NCBI GenBank assembly: GCA_051294375.1
Contig: CM119267.1
Location: 9,660,339 to 9,724,338, forward strand
DNA from: Paraspadella gotoi
Lineage: Eukaryota > Chaetognatha
DNA: 64,000 bases
Reading direction: 5' to 3'
In this document: one piece after another, positions 36,619 to 46,399 of the stretch
How the letters are laid out: the number at the start of each line of letters is the position of its first letter
Position numbering within the stretch: position 1 is the stretch's first letter
Translations under genes and position numbers: made by a program
The notes under the pieces: model-generated
What the model was told of the DNA's origin: nothing
The model's input: only the letters and a program-made list of their open reading frames with translations
The model's database searches: none

Positions 36619-38287
36619 CTACCCCAGTTGTCCTTCCAACAGACTTGTGAAGACCTTTTCCACATTGGCCGCATAAACTGAGACCTGCTCCTCGGAAAGA
36701 ACGTCTTTCCTCAAAATGATCGACAAATCGATTTTTCTCCGCGTCCGTGTGAAGGTTATTAATGAGACAGTACCTTTCGCCGAGGATGGAAGCGCACTGC
36801 ACGACTGTCTGTGATCTCAAAGTCACGTTCCTCAAACCACTTTTGGAGATGCGCCAACATTTCAACCAAGTATCGTCTTCAATATTCTTCCTGTCGAATT
36901 GCTTGCCCGCTCGATCGAATCAGATTCTTGCGCCTATTTATCAGGGCTCTTCAGAAAGAGATGGTGAAACATGCATAATTTGTCTTCGATAGGTTTTCAA
37001 GATTTCATCTCGTGAACGGCGTCGCTGATCGATTTTGGCCGATGACCGAAGATGCGTGCGTTCGAGGTCTTCAATATTGGAGGACACGGATCGGGGTAAC
37101 AGTTCTGTGCAGTAAGCGTATAAGCCAAAGGCTTTAGTCGGATTTCAAATTGCATGTTCACGGTGTACTTCTGAGTAGGATTCTGAGAAAAGGAGAAAAA
37201 ATAAAGGACGACAACAGTGACGTGCCAATGAGACGAGCACAGTTTCACCAGCTATACAGGAGGCGAATTTAGGATTTTAGCGTTTTTTAATAATTGTTAT
37301 ACATAACATAGATCTTCGTTTATTATTTCTATAGTAAAAAAAAAATCAAACCGTTTAAGTCCCAAAATTTCTGGAAGAACGATATCAGCTGATTTCAGGT
37401 CTCGCAAAGTACGAATGCAATGCCAGATCTATCAATGCCAACGTGGTTCCATGCAACTTACATTTCTGTTCCCTGCAAAGGCTGAGCAACTTGTCCAACT
37501 TTTTCAACTCAAAGCGTATCGACTCTAACTTTGGGAGGAGTCAAAGAGCCAAGAGAGTAGGCGCTTCAACGAAGCTAGCAAAGCAGTTGGCCGAGGGCCT
37601 AGGCTTTGGTGCATCCGCAACCACTGGGCTGAGGCTCAACCAAGTCGCCCAAAAGGTCGACGTAAGTGGGCGGCAATTCGCGTTGTAACGACGTCGCTGG
37701 GATGTTAGATCCGCTGCGTGAACAGAGCGTGAGCTCGCTCATCAATTGATCCCTAAACATTTTGATGGATTGACCATCGGATATCCCATGGTGGAAGGTA
37801 TAGACCAAAGTCTGTTTGTCGTCTGTTTGATCGTTTGTTATCTATTTCCTCCTACAGTTATCGTGANNNNNNNNNNNNNNNNNNNNNNNNNNNNNNNNNN
37901 NNNNNNNNNNNNNNNNNNNNNNNNNNNNNNNNNNNNNNNNNNNNNNNNNNNNNNNNNNNNNNNNNNATCTTATTAATAAATGCCTGCTTTCAAATATTGA
38001 GTACTCCAAGTCACCCTTGCGCTCTTCTATTACGATACCGTGAGTAATATTGCCAAGCCATTAATAAGAGGTTTGCAACCCTCGCATAATAAGCCTGGAA
38101 GCATTTTACCTACTTGTATATTATATGTACTACATTTCAAAAATTAAAATAAAAACTAAAAAAAAAAAGAACAAGCATCCTTACCTCGAATGCTTCCGTT
38201 TCACACCGTTTCTGTTTATTACGTTTTGACATTTTCTCTCTCTGAGTGAAAAGCGGATCGCCACCATTGTCAGATCCTGTCCCATGC
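36619..38287 (-). pseudogene. HxxxD acyltransferase-like gene (alcohol acetyltransferase/condensation fold), disrupted
   Basis: Minus-strand pieces in order: 38287-38185, a 103-bp possible exon with TTTTGCAG acceptor and GAG|GTAAGG donor, linkage across the gap uncertain; about 37830-37616, with TLVYTFHHGISDGQSIKMFR, carrying HHxxxDG, the catalytic motif of the chloramphenicol-acetyltransferase/condensation fold; about 37520-37390, with ELKKLDKLLSLCREQKCKLH, typical of the helix region after the active site; 37182 downward, YTVNMQFEIRLKPLAYTL; and a C-terminal part with EMLAHLQKWFEERDFEITD and SEEQVSVYAANVEKVFTSLL, stop at 36621-36619. Such enzymes move acyl groups from CoA or carrier proteins to alcohols or amines. 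The pieces lie in different frames and in-frame stops intervene. Either this is a pseudogene or the assembly has indels. Confidence 0.5.
37867..37966. other. Assembly gap, 100 N
   Basis: A 100-N placeholder inside the acyltransferase-like gene. It probably hides an exon between the first piece and the catalytic-motif piece. Confidence 0.99.
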
Positions 38288-38289
38288 CT

Positions 38290-40180
38290 GCAAAATAATT
38301 ATCGAAGTTTATGAATTGAAGAAGGTGAGATCTGCGCGATTCCTGATATGATTTTGAAAATGTTTGAAAAAAAACTGATAAAACGGCGTTTTTGCATCAA
38401 CTGGATCTTCATCAATGAAGAATTCATGTAGAATTTCTTTTTGTGACCCGTATAACGAAGTCACTTTAGATTATTAAAATTTAAAAATGTAACTGATTTA
38501 AGCACCCTTGGTGTTAATAATAAGCCAAAAGTTATTCATGATACGCTAAAGATACACTAACTCAACATGGGCCAGACCTAAATATATGTTAAATTGTCCC
38601 TCAAAAAATAAACATTATATTCGAATACTTTTTTTGCGGGACAGCCCGTTTTGGACTTACTCTTTTTTTAGAACTGAAAATTTGGCATATGACTCACCTA
38701 GAACTGCACCTATACCCAAACAGGGCTTCACATTTATAAATATAGATATATTTTATTTAGAATTGTTTATTGTTTGCCAATACAACGATTTTTTATTTTC
38801 ATAGCTACATGTTTCGACTCTGTTGATTCGAAGTCACGAGTCTTCATCAGCTCTTGAAAAACTGATTATACAAACGCTCTACAATATAAGTTAGAGACGA
38901 AGAGGAGAGAGGAGAGAGAGACGAAGAATGAGAGAGGAGACGAGACGAGAGAAGAGAGAGAGACGACGAGAACGAGAGGGCATGACAGAGAGAATGAGAC
39001 GAGAAGACTGCGTGATGAGAAGCAGGAGAGAGAGACGGATAGACGCGAGGAGACGGAGAGAGATAGAGAGAGAGAGATGAGAGAGTCATTGAGGGAGAGT
39101 TCCAACAAACGGCGCTGAGTTACCTGTAAAGGACAGTAGGCCACGATGAGAGACAGGTGAGTGTTTAAGAACAGAGAAGAAGATAAATTTTGAAATCGGT
39201 GAAAAGTGAAAGAGAGCAGATGAGAGAGAGAGGAAAGATTAATTCATTTGACAATGTACATCACAAAGCATAAATTGAGATAGGAAAACTTAGAAATAAG
39301 CCTGCTGAGATCGATATAACAAAAGTTAGAATAAGTAATAATGCATGAAAAATCTGAAATGAGGATAGGTGTGAGGGATAGGATAAGTCTAATAGTTAAG
39401 TGAAAATATTATAAGAGAAGAAAGAGCCTCACAAATGCAGCTGGCCCCCCCCGCCGTCCCGGGTGTGCGACAAAGGCTGCCGGGACGCCCTGCACGATAT
39501 GACTGGGTCATTGGCTTGTCACTAGGACTGAGATGAATATTCTTTGGGTAGAGTGGATATCTCATGGGCAACGGTAAATGACCCGGCTGGGAAAATACCA
39601 AGCCTGACCACTCTAATATCTCGAATTCAACAGAGTTCGAAACATCGCTTACTATGAAAATACAAAATCGTCGCTATTGAAAAGAGACGACAATATCTAC
39701 AATGATATAATTTTATGGTAATGTCACTTGAAGTTTGAGAAAATTTCTTCATTTTTCCCGCAGACAAAACGCGTTCATTGTCTCTCATCCGCCGTCTCTT
39801 GCCTTTGCTGTGAATCCGTTGATGTTGCTAAGACGTGTTCGCTAGGGCGAGCAAAGAAAGAAAGTCGTTTGTTCAAGCGGCTCGTTTGTCGCCCGACAAA
39901 AGATCATTCCATTGATAACGCTTTCGTACGGTAACGCAGATGAGACATGCAAGAAAACGCAAATAGCGGCAAACGAATTTCTCTCTCTCTCTCTCATCCT
40001 CTCTCTCTCTTCTCTCTCTCTCTCTCGTCCTCTCTTCTCTTCTCTCTTCTCCTCTCTCTCTCTCTCTCTTCTTCTCTCTCTGTTTCTTTAAAATGGCCTT
40101 TTTGAAGCCAAAACTTTAATTTTTTTTTAGTTTTGGAAATTCGATCGTTTAAAAACAAAATCTTTCTCGCTCCCATTCAC
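38290..40180. other. No gene recognised; GA and CT tracts, one GC-rich unidentified patch
   Basis: A degenerate GA tract lies at 38890-39090 and a CT tract at 39981-40080. At 39430-39600 a GC-rich patch beginning with a C-run resembles the 3' part of some dispersed retroelements, but it could not be matched to a family. Confidence 0.4.
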
Positions 40181-40189
40181 TGTTCTACC

Positions 40190-40360
40190 ACCCAAGGGCG
40201 CCACCCTTTCCACTCCCTCCCAGCCACCCCAAAAGCGGCCATCCTTCAACTACCGCCACTCCTTCCAGCCACGCCCAGACGGTAACATTTCCCGTCCCCC
40301 AGGGCGTCACCTTTCCTGCCCCCCTCTCCTCCATCATGGACACGCGAGGGCGCTGCCGAT
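40190..40360 (+). repeat. GC-rich degenerate repeat with AGGGCG motifs
   Basis: CCAAGGGCGCCACCCTTTCC, then CCAGGGCGTCACCTTTCC, then CGAGGGCGCTGCCG occur within 160 bases. Between them are two related CACTCC(C/T)TCCAGCCACxCC units. The repeats suggest a short minisatellite or a clustered protein-binding site. AGGGCGC cores resemble CTCF-type sites, but this is only a resemblance. Confidence 0.45.
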
Positions 40361-40988
40361 GATCTTCCTTTCTGGCCCGTCAGTCGAGAAGGCGTCCCGC
40401 CAATTGATCCACCACAAAATTCTCAGTCAAAACGCGATTCGTTCCTCATTTAGTTTCTCTTTTTCTTTTTTCTCTTTTTCTTTCTCTTTTCTTATTCTCC
40501 TCAAGAATCCGGGTTCCATAACACCGACAGAGAGATGTCGTTGCGGCGCTTGAGAGTGGACTCTGTGGAACGAAACTGAACGACGAAATTTAAGGATGAA
40601 ACTGCGTCGTTTAGGAAAATTTAAGGCCCGAACACTGTCCAACGGCGACTTCTGCCGGAAAACTAAATAAAAACAAAGGTTATGTGCATCGGGCAATTGG
40701 ACATGATGTCGTTGGCGATTTACGATTCATCTCATTGACATAAACGAATTTTGGTTGACAAACGGCAGATTGTAAAAGCCTGTAGCATATCGATTACGAG
40801 AATGACCGATCTGGAAGATCGCTTCTCCAAGAGTCAGGCGGAAATAAATCTTGTCTGCCGTAATTAAAAAATAAGATATATGAAGTTGGTACACAATGTT
40901 TTATTGACGAGCGCTTGCCTGCCTTAGCACAAGTATTCAAATTTCTCGCTTAAATGTAATGAGTCGAGGCAATATGCTCTAAAATATC

Positions 40989-41737
40989 CTAGATGCCTGG
41001 GTCGGCCCACGTCCGGGTGACGTACCGTCGGTAAGACAAAGACCTCTCGTTGAACATCGGTGGCGAGCTGTAGACCTGGTCCGCCGGACGCGAGTTAAAT
41101 CGAGGTGCAAGTGACGCCTGACTTTTAAGTGAATCGAACGAACCGAAGCGGGGAAAAAAACCAATAATCGGTGACAGCGAGCGTTGACAATCGAAAGAAT
41201 TGTGATACCTGGGGAGGTTGTGGAGAGTGACGCCGAGATGCAACGGTAGAATCACTTTGGATTCGTGGATCTGGAAGGAACGGAAGGATTAGAGGTAGAA
41301 AGAAAAGGACTGGAGAGGGAAAGCGAAGATAGCGGAAAGAGCGAAAGACGGGAGAAGAAAAGAATGAAAAAAAAAGGAAAAATTTAGGGGAGTCATATAA
41401 TAAAGAAATAAAGAAAGAAGGCATGAATTAAGCGAGCAAAGAACTCACGAGAAAAACGACGTAAAGCTCAAACTAGGGGGAAAAAACAATGGGTGGCGAA
41501 CTGCGTTGCTAACAATGTCTATTGTCGAGTTCGACTCGCATGAGATGAGCGTCAGCTTTGATTTTACCTTTGCCAAAAAGAATGACGTTGGGCCAGAATT
41601 CGCAAGAGGGCAACGGGCATCGCAGTCGCGTGAAAGACCGTGAAACTCTTTACGACCTCAATTCGCTCCTTTTCCGTCTTCGAGTCGCAGGTGGAAAGCA
41701 AGTGGAATTTCCACATTCCATCGACTTGCAGTTCCAT
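40989..41737 (-). CDS. Hypothetical two-exon gene, about 150 aa
   Basis: Exon 1 runs 41737-41568: ATG is preceded by in-frame stops, 56 codons starting MELQVDGMWKFHLLSTCDSK, ending CAAAG|GTAAAA. The last exon runs 41270-40989: acceptor CCTTCCAG after a pyrimidine tract, 93 codons then TAG, with PADQVYSSPPMFNERSLSYR and a YVTRTWADPGI end. Codon texture of both is protein-like, and neither has a signal peptide or membrane segment. Exon 1 ends with two bases of a codon while the last exon is open only in phase 0. So a middle exon is missing, a base is wrong, or they belong to different transcripts. No family recognised. Confidence 0.5.
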
Positions 41738-41817
41738 TTATTTATATTAGCGCCGAGTCAAAAGTAATTACTTACGAGGGAAGACGATTAAAAAATTTAA
41801 TGGAAACATAACGCGTG

Positions 41818-41843
41818 GTCGTCGTCGTCGTCGTCGTCGTCGT
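41818..41843 (+). repeat. (GTC)n trinucleotide repeat
   Basis: About nine GTC units, upstream of the exon 1 start of the minus-strand gene. It is complementary to the (ACG)n tract at 42162-42193, so the two could pair. Confidence 0.9.
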
Positions 41844-41983
41844 AACATCGGGTTTGGATCGTTTTTTTTATGATCATTTTACCGTCGACGATGATTTCGC
41901 AGTTTCAAAAAAAAAAATATCTACCGCATTACCTGGGACGCGGAATTACTACGTACCAACTCCTGCGCTAAGGACGGGAAAAT

Positions 41984-42021
41984 GGATCTCTCTCTCTCTC
42001 TCTCTCCTCTCTCTTCTCTCT

Positions 42022-42068
<47 letters not shown>
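41984..42068 (+). repeat. (CT)n microsatellite
   Basis: Nearly pure CT with a few CC and TT interruptions, lying between the two inverted trinucleotide tracts. Confidence 0.9.
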
Positions 42069-42071
<3 letters not shown>

Positions 42072-42138
42072 CTTCCTGTCACAATCCCTCAGGTGTGTGA
42101 GAGCAATGTGACGCTTTTAATCAACTTCCTCCTCTTCG

Positions 42139-42378
42139 TTGGACCGTGACGATGATGAGGAACGACGACGACGACGACAACGACGACGACGACACTCGGG
42201 AAAAAGAGACTTCGAAGAAGACAAACGATCGACGAAAAAGAAGACAAATGAGTCACTTTTAACTTCGCCTCCTCAAATTAGTTTCGATTCCATCTTCAGA
42301 ACCGAAGAGAAGAATCGAGAAAAGGCGACTCGCTCGATTTCTTTCTTTCGCTTCAGTTTTGAACGTTTTAGGCGCTAG
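42139..42378 (+). CDS. Hypothetical short charged frame over (ACG)n
   Basis: A 79-codon frame: a repeat-encoded Asp/Arg-rich start, then SLLTSPPQISFDSIFRTEEK and a basic end at TAG. The second half reads like protein, but there is no splice or homology support. The piece at 42183-42214 is duplicated at 59827-59858. It may be an exon fragment or chance. Confidence 0.2.
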   Translation: MDRDDDEERRRRRQRRRRHSGKRDFEEDKRSTKKKTNESLLTSPPQISFDSIFRTEEKNREKATRSISFFRFSFERFRR

Positions 42379-42379
42379 T

Positions 42380-44110
42380 TTAAGTTTGACTGCTACTCAA
42401 GGAACTTAGGATATGAAAATTAAAATTGAAATACTCTTATTGAATTAAAATACATTAAAAAGCGTTAAACGGGTTATTATCCAAGACTACTAAAGTATTC
42501 AAGTTTTAGTATTTAAGTTAGTCCATGGGAAAATCGTTAAAATTTACTGGCCTTGACTTTAAAGCATTTTTACAATTTACTAGAAAGTTTAGGAGCAGAG
42601 CTCCTCTATCTGCCGGAGAGATCGTCTTTAAATCCGTTTAATTGTTCTACGGCATCTCGTAAAATCCGTTTTAGCGGATATCGTAAAATCCGGAGGAAAG
42701 AGATAAAACGCTGACCTTGGAAATCTCGAAACGTAAGCTAAGATTTCAGGCGAGTTATGACCCGAACTCTTGCCTATGAGCTTGAGGAATGCGTGAAAAA
42801 AAATGAGTGGAAAAAAGAAAGTAGGAAAAAAAAATAAAAAAAAGAAAGAAAGAAAGAAAGAAAGTAAGAAAAAAAGATAGAAAGAAAGAAAGAAAAAAAT
42901 ATTATAAAGGAGTTTTCTCTTTTATAATTTATTGCTCACAAACAAAAGTCAAATTGTAGATATTCATTATTATTATTATTCATTATGCAACTCGAAATGA
43001 AGTTTTGTTTATGACGCTTTGTAGTGATTGCGACACAGAACACAAAGGTTTAGTACCCAGAGAACAAAGTTGATCTTACGCAATAAACAAATTCCTTTCC
43101 TCTAACATTTACTCTTCTTCTTCTCTTTCTTTCCCTACCTCCTGACCCATTCAGCCCCTCACCTTTCTCGAAACTCACTCACCAGCGGCGTCTCTCGATT
43201 CGTCTGCAAAGAGTAGGGGTCATTTTTTAAACGATTCGTCCGGTGAGGGGTTCGTCTGAGTCGGTCATGGGTGAGTTAGTCGCCCCAAGGATTGGCCCAA
43301 TTACTTATCCCGATGACCTCGGGTCTCGCCTCACCTTCTTTCTTCTCTGGGTCAAGGTTCAGTTTCTTTCTTTTTTTTATTTCCATCATTTTTTATTGTT
43401 TTACGCACTTTTTTATGAAAATTTTACTACATAGATTTTACTACATTATTATTAAGACTTTTATAAAAATTATAGAAAATTAAATATATTTTATACGAAT
43501 ATTAATTAATTTTAATGTTAATGAGGTCAACGCGCGTCACGAGGTTAAAATTACTTCTGCCAGGTTTATAATTAGATATTACTGAATAATGAATAGTGAA
43601 TATCATTCTTGTTAGAAAGTCATTTATTAAAAAAATAAAAAAATAAAAAATGCAAATCAGAAAGGGATGGAGTTGAGAATTTGTTAATAATAATATTTTA
43701 ATAAAATTTAATAAAATTTTATAATGATAACTGTTATAAAATAAGACTACTTAGTAGAATCATATGTTCTGATAGGAAAGTACCTTCAGCAATGAGTCAG
43801 AAAACATCACAGCCATACAGATTTCTCTGTCTCTTCTTCATCGTTTTCCTGCGATCTCTATTCGTCTCTCTCTCTTTCGCTCTTCATCTCTACTCTCCGG
43901 TTCTCAAAATAAATTCTGGATTGTCATTCGGTGCGCACGGCCTTCTCTCCATCTCAGAGGGTTAATCCCATGGAAGTATGTCTTCTAACTTGTCCTCTCT
44001 TTCAGCTTTTATCTTAAAATAATTCTCGCTAACCAGTATTTCTCTTACTCGGCTCCCCCTTCCACCTCCTCCAATTTATTTTGACTGAAGCAATAGAAAC
44101 GTAAATCCCT
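42380..44110. other. No gene recognised
   Basis: AT-rich, with a GAAA-rich tract at 42840-42895 and short frames only. A T-rich low-complexity stretch lies at 43360-43420. Confidence 0.5.
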
Positions 44111-44119
44111 CGTCCTCAG

Positions 44120-44431
44120 GCCACAGTCTTGCGCAAAAGAAGAGCACGCTTCGGATGCTTCGGGCGCTTACTGCACATTTTCGTCGGTCCATGCCTCAGT
44201 CTTGACTACCGACAGGACTATCATCTCACTCCAGCCTTTATCAGCTCCACCCTAAGGCCCAGAGACGCGAGCCTATCCCGAGAGACACAGATTAACGCAA
44301 TGAGAGTGCGAGCCGACAATTTTAGCCGACGCCTCACGCGGAGTAGAAATAGGCTCAGTACGTTGTTAAGCGACCGATACGAGTGCATGAAGTCGCCTGG
44401 AGTTACGGACCATTGCGGTAGGGTAGTTTAG
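44120..44431 (+). CDS. Possible terminal exon, hypothetical basic protein
   Basis: Acceptor CGTCCTCAG (AG at 44118-44119) opens a frame of 103 codons to TAG at 44429-44431, phase 0. It begins ATVLRKRRARFGCFGRLLHI and later contains TQINAMRVRADNFSRRLTRS, a helical basic stretch. No domain or membrane helix. No partner exon was found upstream. The composition is better than chance frames nearby, but support is limited to the acceptor and the open length. Confidence 0.3.
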   Translation, partial: ATVLRKRRARFGCFGRLLHIFVGPCLSLDYRQDYHLTPAFISSTLRPRDASLSRETQINAMRVRADNFSRRLTRSRNRLSTLLSDRYECMKSPGVTDHCGRVV

Positions 44432-45699
44432 AGGTGTAGATATGGAAAAGAGCAGGACATATAAACGCGTCGCACCTAGTTTATCTCACAGCTAAATTGA
44501 GAGAAAACTGAAAGGAAAGAAACGAAACATCGTCGAAGAGAGAGGAGGGTGGAGGTATGGAGGCGAGGACGGAGAAGGAGAGAAGGCACAGAATGAATAT
44601 GTAAGTAGAAATAAGGTGGAGGTCGGACGGCATTGACATATGGCCGCATTAGATGAACACATCTAGTAGAATAGAACACTGCTCTGCAGTATTATAATAG
44701 TAAAGAACTGAAATTTCGATTGATCGCGAGATCTCACGAATAAGTCGATAAATATTAGATAGTATTTAGATGTACTTTTATAACTCTGACTAGTGGTCAC
44801 CATTGAAATAATAGTCATAATATTTAAATCTCGTCAACATGAGGACGAGCGTTGGAGAGAAAGGAGCTACTTTTATTGAGAGCAGTTGATGAGTTAGAAC
44901 AGAATTATTTATCTCTCAGAGATCCTAACAATTTTAGTGACGCGGTTTACACCTCCCCCCCCGTTTCGTTTTTCACCTTTGCCATCACTTCCATAAAATT
45001 TTCTCATCCTAGCCTCTCATTTCCTCGTATATTCACCAGTATCTAAAAGCTAAAAGACATACAGGACCTAAGGTTCAGGCCATTTAATACTCGTCTTGCA
45101 TTTATATTATTGATATAAAGTAAGACCCTTAAAAATACATAATCACAGCCTTATGTAAACTCAATGTAGATACTCTGGAACCAAATCGTCTCTCAGTCGT
45201 AAAAACGACTTTTGAATAATTAGAAAAAAGTAGGGCGCTTTATATCGGTGTGTGTCTGTCCCTATCGACACGTGTCTCCAACAAGTTTTCACATTTAATC
45301 GCCTCAGCTGCGCGCTCTACACCTAAAACCAGTCGTTTTTTTATCATATCTTGTAATAATAACGAGGGAATTTATTTCTTATTCGTTACAATTTTATCTC
45401 CTTTTTTTTTATGCACAGACGAAAAATAATATGTATATCTTCCATCGCCATGAAGATCTGTTCCGTTAAAGATCAAAGTTCGTCATAAAATTATATTCCC
45501 GCTTCTCGAGAAATATAATTTGCTCAATCCAGAATAAAAGACAAATAGAAAATGGAGAAATAAAAAATAAAATGGCCGACGTCAGAAAACGTTTATTGTA
45601 TAATACATGTTTCACACGAGCGAGACACACTGAGGTAATCTCTTGGTACTCGCGATCAGCCTGAGGTATGGTAGCGAAGACGGCGCTTTCGCTCTTGCC

Positions 45700-46396
45700 G
45701 TATGGTAAGATCGTGTGCGCGCTCTCGATGATTGTTCTGGCTTTTAAAACTGAGACTCAGCCTATCTCTCACCACAATTATGAATAATAGGCTCGCAATG
45801 AAGTAGGAGCTCAGATTACTGGGCGAGACCCAGAGCTGTTCGGTCTGGAAGAGAAATATTTCGGGCGTGCCGTAAAGATATATCGAGCGATCTTCTCCGA
45901 GAATCGGTAACAGAGAGACGGGAGTAGTCGATAGAATCGGCGAATGAAAGGTCGAGGCTGGACTTGTTCTCCTCAAAGACAGCCGCGAGGCCGCCCGAGC
46001 CGCCTGACCAATAAATTTGAGGTCGCGGCGCTATGGGCTCATTGCGCGATGCGTGGCGAGAGCAATGGGCACACGAGAGACGTGGCATCTGAAGCGGCAT
46101 CCTCTCTGAGTTGCCAGCCGAGTCAACTGTAAGGCATCTCAGGATCCTCGTAATACATCTGATCCCAGATAGTTCTGGTCGAGAATTAGAAGCATGGAGA
46201 AACCTTTGGGCTGAACGACGACCGAAGACGAACGACGGAGATGACAGATGACGATAATGACGACGAGGACGAGAAGCACCGTCCGGTTAGTCAGTCCGCC
46301 GGTACGAAGAAGATGGGCGTGGCTGAAAACGTCTGCGGCAAGAGGCGTAGTTGCTGTTGGTCGGTCTCGAGATTTGGTGCGTTGATTTGTATGCAC
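45700..46396 (-). pseudogene. Membrane-protein fragment with frame shifts
   Basis: On the minus strand, protein-like pieces follow each other in different frames: LTNRTVLLVLVVIIVICHLR (a membrane helix with basic stop-transfer) and QPKGFSMLLILDQNY near 46290-46170; WDQMYYEDPEMPYS at about 46168-46127; IYWSGGSGGLAAVFEENKSS (46015-45955) with FADSIDYSRLSV; then GEDRSIYLYGTPEIFLFQTE and a second helix SSYFIASLLFIIV at about 45905-45780, followed by donor-like GTGAGA. Each piece is acidic/aromatic and unlike chance. The breaks look like single-base indels. No family recognised; start, end and topology are unknown. Confidence 0.35.
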
Positions 46397-46399
46397 CTT

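Noticed and set aside
39430-39600. GC-rich patch considered as rRNA or tRNA
   Set aside because: No recognisable conserved rRNA core and no cloverleaf. At most an unidentified dispersed repeat.
42845-42895. GAAAG tract considered as part of a CRISPR-like or tandem gene array
   Set aside because: It is a simple tetranucleotide microsatellite with no spacers.
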